Shown in pieces: positions 16,201-24,533 of a DNA stretch of 35,030 nucleotides. The translations under genes and the position numbers were made by a program. Position 1 is the stretch's first letter. The number at the start of each line of letters is the position of its first letter. Below the pieces are notes generated by a model. It had not been told where the DNA came from. It saw only the letters and a list, made by a program, of their open reading frames with translations, and made no database searches. This stretch comes from Verrucomicrobiota bacterium (GTDB taxonomy: Bacteria > Verrucomicrobiota > Verrucomicrobiia > Limisphaerales > JAJOIW01), in the NCBI GenBank assembly GCA_021209225.1, contig JAJOIW010000004.1, positions 1-35,030 on the forward strand, given 5' to 3'.

Positions 16201-18856
16201 GAAGGATGAAATGGCTTCCGCAGCGCTGGGAATGCCCAAGGGTGTCATCCAGTTCCTCTGGCATGATTATGCTGTGACGACCGCTCTTGCCAGTGGGAAT
16301 TACTCTGTCGCTATGATTGAAGAAACCCTCAAAAACGCCTACCAGAAAGGGTATGAATTTGTTTCACTGCAGGACTTCATGAATCGATATCGTGCGGCCC
16401 GCAGCAATTCCCTGAATTATTTCTGGAATGATACAGATACCCTGACAGTCCAGGTTACAGGCGGAGGCCTTGGACAATATGCTATGGAATTCGCCAATAA
16501 CTTATCCATTGGCTCAGTCAAAGATTGGTTCGCATATAATAATAACACGATCTTTGTTCCAGAAAATGGCGGCATCTTTGAGGTCAATTTCTCATCTGAA
16601 CCACAGAGTCTGACCCGCATCAGCAGCCTCCCGATGCGAATGAAACTCCGCTCGACATCCGGCGATGGCTCGAATCTCACATTCGATGTCTACGGCGAAG
16701 GCAAAGTGGAAATCAGCCTCAATACATCAAATAACAAAAAATACCAGGTCATGGGAGTTCGCGATTTTGAATATGTGCATTCAGACCTGATCAGTATTGA
16801 TCTGCCAACGATTGGTGAATACCGCATCCAGATACTCGAAACCGATAATATCCTCCCAATTACTCAGAATGTATCCATTGCCGGGGATTGGAATATGTCA
16901 CACGATTTCGAGGTTTCCACAATTGATTTTGATGGCACTGTCGAAAGTGTTCAGATAACCCATGCCCCACTCAATGGAACAGTGAACTTTAATGGATTTG
17001 TTGGAACATTCACCCCAAATTCCGGGTTTTCCGGTGCCGACTCATTTGAGTTCATCGTCATTGACAACCTGGGGGCACAAAGCTTACCTGCCACTGGAGC
17101 GGTTAATATATCGCAAACCAATTCCTCAGACGGACTGGCAAATTACAACTTTCTCAACCGGGAATTCATATTGAATGGCCAGTTTGATGAATGGGAAGGA
17201 TTGGAAAGTGCCTTGGTCGATGCGGCGGATGCAACCCAGCCACTGGATCAGTTGGACTATAGAGAAATCGCTCTGGCTCACGATGACACCCACTTTTATA
17301 TTCGATATAGCAGTGAGAAAGCGGCTGCTTTGAATTGGGCTCACAATATTTATATCGATACTGACGCGAATCCAGGTACTGGCTACCAGTATTGGTATGT
17401 TGGAGGCGATATTCTGATCCAGGCAGGCAAAGCCTATAAATACCTCGGAACTGGCGCTGACTGGAATTGGCAATCCATGACAGATTCACAGATTGCCACT
17501 GATCCAGCCATGAAGCAGTTTGAACTGTCTCTCAACCGATCCGCCATAGCCGGTTCGCAATATATAAAACTTGTATTCCTTGCTGACAACTTTGCCTACC
17601 CGGGGGGCAGCACCTTTGATTTTGCTCCGGATGGATTCACCACGACAGGGGCCACTCTCGACTACTATTTTATCAACCCGAACAGTAATTTCGCTCCAGT
17701 GGCGACACCTGACTCTGCCGTCCTTCTCAAAAATACGTCGCGTCAGTTCACACTGGATGGAGTGGACCGTGAGTCGTCGAATCTGACTTACCAGATTTCG
17801 GCTCAACCACTGCATGGAACCCTGGATGGCCTGCCTCCCAACGTCACATACACTCCGTCACCTGATTATCTGGGAGTGGATACATTCACATTCCGGGTAT
17901 CGGATGGGGATCTGGTATCGCAGGCAGCCACGATCACAATTCGAGTCATAGATCTGCCGCCTGGTAATGTATTCTCCAATAACGGAAGTACTGTCTTCCT
18001 GGACGGAAACCTGGATGACTGGAGTAACCTGGTCCCACTTCCGAGTGATTCTCCGGAAATCCTTGAGCAAGCGGCCGGAATTGACTGGAAGACTGCTTAC
18101 CTGGCGAATGATGATTCCAGCCTGTTTGTTGCCATTCAGAGTGGAAAACCCATCAGTCTGAATTGGGGTTATATGGTGTTTATTGACACAGATTTGACTG
18201 CATCGACCGGGTTCCAATTGTCCGCGGTTCCAGGATTGGGATCTGAGTATATGGTTCAGGGAAGCGCGTTGTTCAGGTATACAGGAACTGGATTGGACTG
18301 GGCCTGGCAATTTGTGAACTTTAACGATCGGGGCACCAAAGACCACGTGTTTGAGTTCAGGATCGCCTTGTCTGATATGGGGATACTCAATCTCCCAGTC
18401 CAGGTTAAGATGGTGTTCTACGGCGATAACTCTGCTTTCAGTGGGGGGACGACCTTGGATCTCTATCCTGATGCCGGGTCCTCCTTCTCACCCGGATGGA
18501 CCTATGAGATACGGACTCCATCACTCCAGCAGAACATTGCGGATCAACCAGTCCGGATTGCACCTGCTTACAACCACACCTTAAGGATATATGAACGGAC
18601 ACCAATGGCGCTCACCAGTTCTGGAGTTCCTGATGATGATACCTTGTTATTCAAGTTGCGCTTCGAGGCAAACCCCAGATCCACCTGGAACCTTGAAAAA
18701 TCGTTGAATCTCAATGACTGGTTGCCCATCAATCGTTGGACCGTTTATGGAGCGGAGTCCAATATCATCCTCTCACCAGAGCATTTCCAATCCTCAAAAG
18801 GGGCATTTTTCCTGCGTGGAAAGCAATCCCCGCCGATTGGATCCACAAATAACTGA
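13289..18856 (+). CDS. Giant secreted multi-domain protein with a polysaccharide-deacetylase-like core
   Basis: 1855 residues. The signal peptide ends near KVDAQ. The domains, by similarity, run as follows: two tandem discoidin-like beta-sandwiches (about 45-210 and 215-378, each with YVxISPxAxxW); a PA14-like segment (about 390-520); an amidotransferase-like alpha/beta domain (about 538-780); a NodB-type deacetylase-like domain (about 780-1050); cadherin-like (about 1195-1280); CBM9-like (about 1282-1468); a second cadherin-like; a second CBM9-like (about 1560-1745); and a C-terminal tail. The deacetylase shows ARNDMD for the catalytic Asp region, HSYTH (His857, His861) as the metal motif, and a later LWHD. 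The layout recalls CE18 enzymes such as fungal Agd3, so N-deacetylation of an amino-sugar polysaccharide is inferred. A GTG at 13280 and an ATG at 13322 are alternative starts. A strong terminator follows. Confidence 0.85.
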   Translation: MKKIFTKNMEIMSQRIRSKQMPVLFALSILTMVCKVDAQIQRPENLAISSLNMQLNGWAGGSNPSLVNTESAVISAGVTPGTVSGSLGSIIDGNPNEGSVGYHVDSNSDASVKLVFKAQQKVRYVAISPSASHWSDGSRMLDAKVTIRDSNGAVTYDSVAKAPTVQFIPGKLNTSSGTVLPAWYIYDLRGTYNTSEIEVADADLSIQEIEAFKNEGGRLSPLQALELPGWNGGLFSGLLNATTATISNQSQDTSKNSELSKIINGTPDVTGGFQTTSAGKLVAQLNSSVSAQYVTISPTATKWGGVNSLLEHAFTIKNQAGAVVFDSRSSLYSRYYVRGKVSTKPSYLILDLGVPVETASIEIQAPALDIQELDVFSTFPDLAPFSRPGIAYYEFPYQTGNQWPALTGAISINRGVSSTFNPDVHIGQPNFLLRFETRLWLPEPDTYSFTLNPATRTRLILDGNNISISASNGNTSGIPLTAGMHTIVIDYKSDNPSDVLQILCSRNGSSPVQLDSKNIFLPDGFEALNIDTTKLPLKVGIVYSPATELAYGDPFFMRQVYAACQLQSVMAGFPFDLVKPEELLNYNALTNRFGALIIPSLDGFSAQDAGIISTNLQKLMNINGVGIVASSELFSYDAAGNFMENLSTPQMNTIFRIEPQTWGNGVQASISIPETTDGSSVHPLLKHYTDRGKLVDFPALYFAEFVPVEGASVDVIATIEANGRSYNGVLAGTRGNGKFVHFSNLEILMDTRMAWAALRWVFSQDANGAPFYMSPTRSEGIFLARNDMDLSRFFFALSQTEFPLLEFLKDWKAKYNFVGSYYINNGNNPTTGEFTDWSVSKPLYDQYIALGNEIGTHSYTHPQRTSDLDANSLRFEFEQSKIEIEAGLGNTVLGTAIPGEDENLFVVDELKKYLDYISGHGFYSSSNRHFNPSIGFLTPDDSLLYYSLNMTPDYVLGDVMKLTPEQSIQFWKDEMASAALGMPKGVIQFLWHDYAVTTALASGNYSVAMIEETLKNAYQKGYEFVSLQDFMNRYRAARSNSLNYFWNDTDTLTVQVTGGGLGQYAMEFANNLSIGSVKDWFAYNNNTIFVPENGGIFEVNFSSEPQSLTRISSLPMRMKLRSTSGDGSNLTFDVYGEGKVEISLNTSNNKKYQVMGVRDFEYVHSDLISIDLPTIGEYRIQILETDNILPITQNVSIAGDWNMSHDFEVSTIDFDGTVESVQITHAPLNGTVNFNGFVGTFTPNSGFSGADSFEFIVIDNLGAQSLPATGAVNISQTNSSDGLANYNFLNREFILNGQFDEWEGLESALVDAADATQPLDQLDYREIALAHDDTHFYIRYSSEKAAALNWAHNIYIDTDANPGTGYQYWYVGGDILIQAGKAYKYLGTGADWNWQSMTDSQIATDPAMKQFELSLNRSAIAGSQYIKLVFLADNFAYPGGSTFDFAPDGFTTTGATLDYYFINPNSNFAPVATPDSAVLLKNTSRQFTLDGVDRESSNLTYQISAQPLHGTLDGLPPNVTYTPSPDYLGVDTFTFRVSDGDLVSQAATITIRVIDLPPGNVFSNNGSTVFLDGNLDDWSNLVPLPSDSPEILEQAAGIDWKTAYLANDDSSLFVAIQSGKPISLNWGYMVFIDTDLTASTGFQLSAVPGLGSEYMVQGSALFRYTGTGLDWAWQFVNFNDRGTKDHVFEFRIALSDMGILNLPVQVKMVFYGDNSAFSGGTTLDLYPDAGSSFSPGWTYEIRTPSLQQNIADQPVRIAPAYNHTLRIYERTPMALTSSGVPDDDTLLFKLRFEANPRSTWNLEKSLNLNDWLPINRWTVYGAESNIILSPEHFQSSKGAFFLRGKQSPPIGSTNN

Positions 18857-18889
18857 CCCACAATTCATTTTCAGAACATCCTGTTCTCC

Positions 18890-18914
18890 AGGCCGGCTTT
18901 TGCCGGCCTTTTTT
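18890..18914 (+). terminator. Rho-independent terminator of the giant deacetylase gene
   Basis: AGGCCGGC-TTTT-GCCGGCCT hairpin followed by a run of six T (TTTTTTA), 34 bp after the stop codon. Confidence 0.93.
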
Positions 18915-19020
18915 ATTTTCTTTGCCGCTGATGATACGGGAGCAGATTATCAGAGCCATGTTCCCATGTCAGCAAGGGCTTCGGGTGAGGCGATGGACGA
19001 GTCACAGCCGCGAATCAGTT

Positions 19021-20209
19021 TCAGAGCGCCTGGAGGTAGAGGGATTCGAAATCAGCAACGGAAATGTCCCTGGGGTTGAAGTTTCGTGTCCATTGATTGT
19101 GGGCTTCAGCAGCGAGTGTGGGTATTGAGGAGGGGCTGATATGATGTTGGGTGAGTCTGGTGGGGATGTGCGCGATGTGAAGCAAATCGCTCAATGTTTC
19201 GACCAATATATCGACGGAACGGTCTGGATCATCGTTGCGTCCCTTGAGTGCGGCGATATTGACGAGTTCGGCGTAGATTGTTCTGGCTTCATCGAGTTGG
19301 CTGTTGAAGCGAACCACGTGCGGGAGCATGATGCCTACGGCTATTCCATGGATCATATTGAAGTGGGCTGTCAAGGGGTTTGCTGTGGAATGGGCGGCAC
19401 CCAGCATACTGTTTTCGATGGCCATTCCGGCGTAGGCCGCCCCAAGAAGCATCTGACCCCGGGCCTGCACATTGCCGGGATCGTGCAGAACGTCCCGCAA
19501 ACTGGTGACAGCGATCTGAAAGGCCCGTTGAGCATACATCAGTGAAAAGGGATTGCGTTTTTTACAAACAGCCGATTCCACAGCTGTGCGCAATCGCGTC
19601 AATCCCGGTGTGTGCCGTCACTGAGAGCGGCAGGGACAAAGTCAGTTCCGGGTCCAAAAGGGCCACCCTGGGTGCGGCTTTAAAATCCCCGCAGGCCATT
19701 TTCATGTGGGTTGTGGCATCGGATATCAGAGCAAAGGATTGGCATTCACTTCCGGTCCCAGCGGTGGTGGGGATCGCGACCATGGGAAGCATCGGCGATT
19801 TTGCTTTGCCAAACCCCCAATAATCTTTCATCTCACCTCCATTGGTGATGAGGAAATTGGCGCCTTTGGCGGTATCAAGTGCACTTCCGCCCCCGATTCC
19901 CACAATGAGGTTGGCGTTGTGTTCCCTGGCGATATTGCGGCAAAGCTCCACACAATCGGTGGTTGGGTTTTCGACCACATCGTTGAAGATGATGGTTTCA
20001 ATACCTCTCGATTCCAGAATGCTGGTGGCCCGGTCGGGGTGGCCGGTTCGCATGAGTCCGGGATCGGTCACCACGATGGCACGGGTGGCTCCCAATTCTG
20101 ATGCAATCTGGCCAAGGTCCTTTAATTTCCCATTTCCGAAAACGATTCGGGTTCGGGCCTGGTAGTCAAAGGATGAAGTATCGACGATTGATGGGTCGTA
20201 TTTGTCCAT
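19021..20209 (-). CDS. Iron-containing (type III) alcohol dehydrogenase, with an apparent one-base insertion
   Basis: NAD(P)-dependent cytoplasmic enzyme interconverting an alcohol and an aldehyde. 395 residues after repair, the normal family length. Visible motifs are GGGSALDTAKG for the nucleotide-binding region, IPTTAGTGSE, and TGIDAIAHS...VESAVCKK. Downstream the metal-binding histidines lie in GAAHSTANPLTAHFNMIHG. As sequenced, the frame breaks at CACAGCTGTG (about 19581-19588). Removing one base gives the expected IAHxVESAV join and reunites the frame ending at 19602 with the one starting upstream. The frame opens at 20239, but that start lies inside a terminator hairpin, so ATG 20209 (MDKYDPS) is chosen. 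The adjacent aldehyde dehydrogenase upstream suggests an alcohol-aldehyde-acid route. The substrate is unknown. Confidence 0.9.
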
Positions 20210-20211
20210 GG

Positions 20212-20237
20212 AAAAAGCGGCCGGATGGACCGGCCGC
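20212..20237 (-). terminator. Rho-independent terminator between the aldehyde and alcohol dehydrogenase genes
   Basis: On the minus strand GCGGCCGG-TCCAT-CCGGCCGC is followed by TTTTT. It lies right after the aldehyde dehydrogenase stop and ends 3 bp before the chosen Fe-ADH start. It would stop or reduce read-through into the Fe-ADH gene. Confidence 0.85.
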
Positions 20238-20258
20238 ATGTGGGTTAGGGTGTGTGAT

Positions 20259-21695
20259 TCAGGCTGCGACCCGTTCGTATGAACGGCGCCGATAAAGGAA
20301 TTCGAAAAGGTTTCCCTCGTGTGGTTGATCCCACGAGATCTTCATGGTGGATACCGGGCCAATATTGAGACGATCGATATGATCGGCATCCATGAGCCGG
20401 GTGATGAAGTGATTGTCTTTAGTAATCGCAGTCAGCACCAAAGTGGGCCCCATCTTCGTGAGCATTTCCGATTGTGGAACCTCCACAACACTGGCGTAAG
20501 GGCATAGAAATTCACGGTTGGCCAATGGATGATCCCAGGTTTTGCAGAAAACTATTGTGGGACGCAGGTAGGTGCCTCCATCCACTTCGACTTTCCGGGT
20601 GCCATTTCGATATGGTGCAGTCGACTCGAAGGCGCCGGGTATTTTCAGGTCTTCATCAATGGCGGAATCGATGTATTCGGCCATCATGGGATTGGCGAAT
20701 CCGGAGAGTTTGGCGTCGGGATCATCCGACCGGGTGGGTTTCATGGGACCCAGACGTTGGGCAAGTGCATCGGCGATTTCGCGGGCGTATTTCGGCACCA
20801 GGACGGCCGAGGCGTTGATACAGCTGCGCCCTCCGTTGTCAGCGATGGATGCAGCCATGACGTCAATATAATCGCGCCAGTTTTCGATTTCATCCTCGCC
20901 GATGAGTATTTTTGAGAAGCCTGGTCCGTGGACCTGGACGGCGGGGTTGTTGGCATATTTGTCTGTGGTTTTTTTATCCCCGAAGATGAGGGCCCGACCA
21001 CAGCCTTCCATGATGGCGTTGGCCCCCTCATGGTCGGTGGGGTAAAAGCCAAAGGCCTCTGCCGGGCAGCCCGCTGCAATGAATGCCTGAATCAATCGGT
21101 AGGGAGTCCAGGGTTCCTCGCGGCCTGGCTTGATTATGACGGGGATCCTGAGGGCGATGGATGGCAGCCACAGGGAATTGACAGCCGGTGAGTTGCTGGG
21201 CATCACAAGCCCCAGAGATTGAGTGGTGGCAAAGTAGGCCACTGGGACCCCGCCCTGCTCTCCAACTCCACTGTCCAGAATCGAGATGTCCAGGCCTCGG
21301 GTCAGTCCCCGAAGAATCGTGGGCATTTCCAACAAAACGTGGGCTATCTTGGTCATGTTGCGGCGGACCATGACGTGTGGCAAGCCACTGGTGGAGGAGA
21401 GTTGGCTGACGTATTGATCGGCGGATTGGGTCTCTCCACCATCACCTAATGGCAGCGTGCCCTCGGTGAAAAGCTCACCCGCCCTGGCACAGATCCGGAA
21501 CAGTTCCTGGGTGGATAAACTCCGCAGCGCATTGCGGGATTGCTCAATGTCTCTTAGGTCCTTCCGTATGATCCCGGCATTGATCGAGCTCACCTCCAGG
21601 ATTGTTTCCTTGGAACGATAATCCTGAACCGGGTTCAAGTTCAGGCTCCGATAGTTCTTGCCTCTGCGTATTGCAGGTATATGTGGTATCGCCAT
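20259..21695 (-). CDS. Aldehyde dehydrogenase family protein, atypical
   Basis: 478 residues, usual length for NAD(P)-dependent aldehyde dehydrogenases, cytoplasmic. Rossmann-type segments are visible (LGLVMPSNSPAVNSLW, RIPVIIKPGREEPWTP, GRALIFGDKKTTDKYA). The catalytic cysteine is in NGGRSCINAS. At the place where hydrolytic members have the general-base Glu (LELGGK-like segment) this protein has VHGPGFSKIL, with no Glu. That resembles CoA-acylating members or a divergent subgroup, so the reaction may be aldehyde to acyl-CoA or a specialised oxidation. It ends RRRSYERVAA. The ATG at 21695 has no clear Shine-Dalgarno. It precedes the Fe-ADH, with a terminator between, and a shared aldehyde intermediate is inferred. 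Confidence 0.85.
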   Translation of the reverse strand: MAIPHIPAIRRGKNYRSLNLNPVQDYRSKETILEVSSINAGIIRKDLRDIEQSRNALRSLSTQELFRICARAGELFTEGTLPLGDGGETQSADQYVSQLSSTSGLPHVMVRRNMTKIAHVLLEMPTILRGLTRGLDISILDSGVGEQGGVPVAYFATTQSLGLVMPSNSPAVNSLWLPSIALRIPVIIKPGREEPWTPYRLIQAFIAAGCPAEAFGFYPTDHEGANAIMEGCGRALIFGDKKTTDKYANNPAVQVHGPGFSKILIGEDEIENWRDYIDVMAASIADNGGRSCINASAVLVPKYAREIADALAQRLGPMKPTRSDDPDAKLSGFANPMMAEYIDSAIDEDLKIPGAFESTAPYRNGTRKVEVDGGTYLRPTIVFCKTWDHPLANREFLCPYASVVEVPQSEMLTKMGPTLVLTAITKDNHFITRLMDADHIDRLNIGPVSTMKISWDQPHEGNLFEFLYRRRSYERVAA

Positions 21696-21765
21696 GTCGA
21701 AATTGAGAATTTGAATCCACGCGCCTCAAGGATTGAGTCAGGTGGAAAATTTTGAATTTGGTATA

Positions 21766-23289
21766 TTATTGGTTTTTCTGGGACAATTGGGTTGATTTGC
21801 ATTCGATACGAATGATCTGGCTATCGGTGTTATTGCCCCAATTGGTGCCGAACTCGATGAGGTACAGGCAGCCATCCGGGCCAAGTTCCATGTCCATGGG
21901 TCTTTTAAATGTCATATCCGGGCAGAATCTTTCCATAGATTCGATCGCCTGGTCCTGGTTCAGTTTCACTGTGATGATCCAGTTCCGTGACCATTCGTAT
22001 ATGAAGAGTGTATGATCCAGAGATTCTGGCAACTTTTTTGATGAGGTATTTTGTTCATCGAAATAATAAGTCGGACCCGCCATGGCAGTCCTGCCGCCGG
22101 GACCATTGACAACCGGGAATCGGGCTGAGGGAGAATGTGGATAAAAGATGAAGGCAGGTTGGGCGGGAGGCAGGTTTTGGATCCCGGTATTGTTTGGGGA
22201 ATCATTGACAGGCGCCTTGGGAGAAAAGCGGTCGCCTTTGGTTTTGGTTTCGTAGTTGAAATCGAAATAGGCGCTGTTATTGCCCACGAAATAGGGCCAA
22301 CCAAAGAATCCGGCCTGCTTCGCCTGGTTGACTTCATCAAATCCGGCGGGGCCGAAATCGGGATTGAAATTCCCGGCATCCGGTCCGACATCTCCCCAAT
22401 AAAGTATGCCCTCTTTGGGATCGATCCCGATGCGGAACGGGTTCCGGCATCCCATCACGTAGATTTCGGGTCGGGTGTCTGGGGTTCCTTTGGGGAAGAG
22501 GTTGCCATCGGGGATGGTGTAGGTGCCGTCGTCTTCCGGGTGAATCCGCAGAATTTTCCCCCTGAGATCATTGGCATTGGAGGCGGATTTCTGGGCATCC
22601 CATGGGGATCGGCCAGCACGCTCATCGATGGGGCCGTAGCCACTGCGGTCTTTGTGTTGGGTGCCATCATGGAATGGATTGGTGTTGTCTCCCGTGCTCA
22701 GGTATAGGTTCCCATTTGCATCGAAATTGACTGATCCACCACTGTGGCAGCACTGCTCACGCTGGGAGCGCACTTTCAAAACCACTTTCTCGGAGGTATT
22801 GTCCAGTCTGCCATCTTTGAGCGTGAAGCGGGATAACCGGTTGTAGCCATATTTTCCGGACTCATCCTTCAAAGTCTCCAATTCCCCGTAGTAGAGGAAA
22901 ATCCATTGGTTGTTTTCAAAATCCGGATGAAGGCTCATGCCGAGTAATCCGTCCTCAAGACCTGTGAATGGTTTGATTTCTCCGATCTGCTCGGTTTTTC
23001 CCGAATCGGGGCGGAAGACTTTGAGTGTGCCGCGGCGTTCGACAAAATAGACGGACCCATCATCGGCCACATCCAGTTCCATGGGGTCGACTAATGTATC
23101 CTGGTATTTTCCCTCGTCGTTTTTTTCGTCGCTGACGAGAACGACCTTGCGGAATGGACCTGATTCCTGAGTGCCCATGTGGGGGTTTTCATCCTCAGCA
23201 AATACGGAGGGTACTATCAGCCCGTTGCCTGATCCAATTCCCAAAACCAAGGCACCAATCAGCACTATGCGTTCCAAATCTGGTTTCAT
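21766..23289 (-). CDS. Secreted PQQ-dependent sugar dehydrogenase-like (GSDH) protein
   Basis: Periplasmic six-bladed beta-propeller of the soluble glucose/aldose dehydrogenase family, which oxidises sugars using pyrroloquinoline quinone. 507 residues from ATG 23289, starting with a signal peptide (MKPDLERIVLIGALVLGIG ... VFAED). Family marks are DPMELDVADDGSVYFVERRGTLKVF, GLEDGLLGMSLHPDFENN, the CCHSGGSVNFDANGNLYLSTGDN region, DLRGKILRIHPEDDGTY, PEIYVMGCRNPFRI, and GPDGCLYLIEFG near the end. Paired cysteines (CCH) occur in the loop after SQREQ. Many PVC relatives carry extra ThuA or cytochrome domains; none is present here. The frame is open 12 codons upstream (23325), but that start would lengthen the signal peptide unusually. 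It is divergent from the EEP-family gene across about 300 bp. Confidence 0.9.
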   Translation of the reverse strand: MKPDLERIVLIGALVLGIGSGNGLIVPSVFAEDENPHMGTQESGPFRKVVLVSDEKNDEGKYQDTLVDPMELDVADDGSVYFVERRGTLKVFRPDSGKTEQIGEIKPFTGLEDGLLGMSLHPDFENNQWIFLYYGELETLKDESGKYGYNRLSRFTLKDGRLDNTSEKVVLKVRSQREQCCHSGGSVNFDANGNLYLSTGDNTNPFHDGTQHKDRSGYGPIDERAGRSPWDAQKSASNANDLRGKILRIHPEDDGTYTIPDGNLFPKGTPDTRPEIYVMGCRNPFRIGIDPKEGILYWGDVGPDAGNFNPDFGPAGFDEVNQAKQAGFFGWPYFVGNNSAYFDFNYETKTKGDRFSPKAPVNDSPNNTGIQNLPPAQPAFIFYPHSPSARFPVVNGPGGRTAMAGPTYYFDEQNTSSKKLPESLDHTLFIYEWSRNWIITVKLNQDQAIESMERFCPDMTFKRPMDMELGPDGCLYLIEFGTNWGNNTDSQIIRIECKSTQLSQKNQ

Positions 23290-23593
23290 GTGTCCATGGT
23301 CCGACAATTCAGTGATTCCGTCCACGAGAAATTACCATTCTCAGCGTGTCAAAATGTTCCTTATTTTTCCGGAATGTCCGGGGACATTCCGGATTGTGCG
23401 GAATCCTGGGGCGTCCATTTCCTGTCCAGCCAGGCATCGATCGTCCGGCCTGCGCATGGCTCCCATAGCCCGCTGCGGTTCAAGCACGTCGAATGGATAC
23501 AAATCATTTTATCGGACCTGATGGGATCAGGATGCCAAAATCCTTTTCCTTTCCCCGTCAACAATGCTTCAATGACCCTGTTATTGAGATGCC
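23290..23593. promoter_or_regulatory. Divergent intergenic region with a 26-bp perfect palindromic repeat
   Basis: 304 bp between the divergent sugar-dehydrogenase and EEP genes. At 23368-23393 lies TCCGGAATGTCC-GG-GGACATTCCGGA, with 12-bp perfect arms and a 2-bp centre. Neither side has a T run in the right place for a terminator, so it is a candidate operator or a REP-like palindrome. A partial copy (GCGGAATCC) follows at about 23398. No coding frame is convincing here. Confidence 0.55.
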
Positions 23594-24388
23594 ATGAATA
23601 TAAAATACAGAATACCCTTGATAGTCTCTATTATAGCTGGGTGCATGTGTTGTGCGGCTGAGGAATTGCATATATTGAACTACAACATTCATCATGGCCG
23701 GGGTATGGACGACCAGATAAACCTGCCCCGCATTGCCGAAGTGATCCTGGAAACTCAGGCCCATGTGGTCGCCCTGCAGGAAGTGGATCGCCGGACCGAA
23801 CGCAATCACGGGGTGGATACACTCCACGAATTGTCGCGGCTGACGGGGATGGCATATATTTTTGGAAGCAATATCCCCTACCAGGGCGGAGAATATGGAA
23901 ACGCCTTCTTGAGCCGGTTGCCGGTCACTGCGTGGAAAAACCATCACTTCAGAATGTTGCGCGAGGGCGAGCAACGCGGGGTTCTCGAAATAGTGGTCCG
24001 CACCCCGGATGGTCGATCCCTCAAACTGTGGAATACTCACCTGGATTATCGACCTGACCCTGAGGAACGTCTATTCTGCATCCAGCAATTGGATGAACTC
24101 GCAGTCGACCATCCACCTGGGCATCCATTGATTATCATGGGCGACTTCAATACCCTTCCCGGACGTGAGACCTACGTGGCTGCGACCAGACTTTGGTCGG
24201 ATGCCTGGGTGGTCGTGCGCGGCCAGGATCCTGGATTCACATTTTCGAGCACTGATCCGAATCGACGCATTGATTTCCAGTTCATCCATCAGGCTCCGGA
24301 TTCATTCAAGCCAGTGGCCGCCAGGGTGCCATCCACCCTTGCCTCAGATCACCTCCCCTTGCTTCTGACATATGAATGGGTGAAATGA
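23594..24388 (+). CDS. Exported endonuclease/exonuclease/phosphatase (EEP) family lipoprotein
   Basis: 264 residues. The N-terminus (MNIKYRIPLIVSIIAGC) has a good lipobox, IAG|C, with Cys17 as the likely lipidation site, so the protein is probably anchored in a membrane facing the periplasm. The rest is the metal-dependent EEP phosphodiesterase fold: LNYNIHHGRG, VALQEVDRRTERN (metal-binding Glu), YGNAFLSRLPV, WNTHLDYR (catalytic-site His), IIMGDFN (catalytic Asp/Asn), RRIDFQFI and ASDHLPLLL (catalytic Asp-His pair). All key residues are present, so it should be active on phosphodiester or phosphate ester substrates. Family members range from DNA and RNA nucleases to sphingomyelinase and sugar-phosphate enzymes, so the substrate is open. 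Confidence 0.9.
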   Translation: MNIKYRIPLIVSIIAGCMCCAAEELHILNYNIHHGRGMDDQINLPRIAEVILETQAHVVALQEVDRRTERNHGVDTLHELSRLTGMAYIFGSNIPYQGGEYGNAFLSRLPVTAWKNHHFRMLREGEQRGVLEIVVRTPDGRSLKLWNTHLDYRPDPEERLFCIQQLDELAVDHPPGHPLIIMGDFNTLPGRETYVAATRLWSDAWVVVRGQDPGFTFSSTDPNRRIDFQFIHQAPDSFKPVAARVPSTLASDHLPLLLTYEWVK

Positions 24389-24457
24389 GTTCCTAAGGAG
24401 GACGAAAATGTCGGAAAAAATTCCTAAAAGCTCGAAAGAGGGGGGGAATAAAAAAAT

Positions 24458-24533
24458 TGGAGCGAGTGATGAGGCTCGAACTCACGACATTCACCTTGGC
24501 AAGGTGATGCTCTACCAACTGAGCTACACTCGC
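24458..24533 (-). tRNA. tRNA-Gly (anticodon GCC), CCA encoded
   Basis: On the minus strand the gene begins GCGAGTG TA GCTC AGTTGGTA GAGC. The anticodon stem is TCACC / GGTGA with loop TTGCCAA, giving anticodon GCC. The T arm GTGAG-TTCGAGC-CTCAT and acceptor CACTCGC follow, then T and CCA. All stems pair perfectly. It sits between the EEP gene and the uracil-DNA glycosylase gene. Confidence 0.97.
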
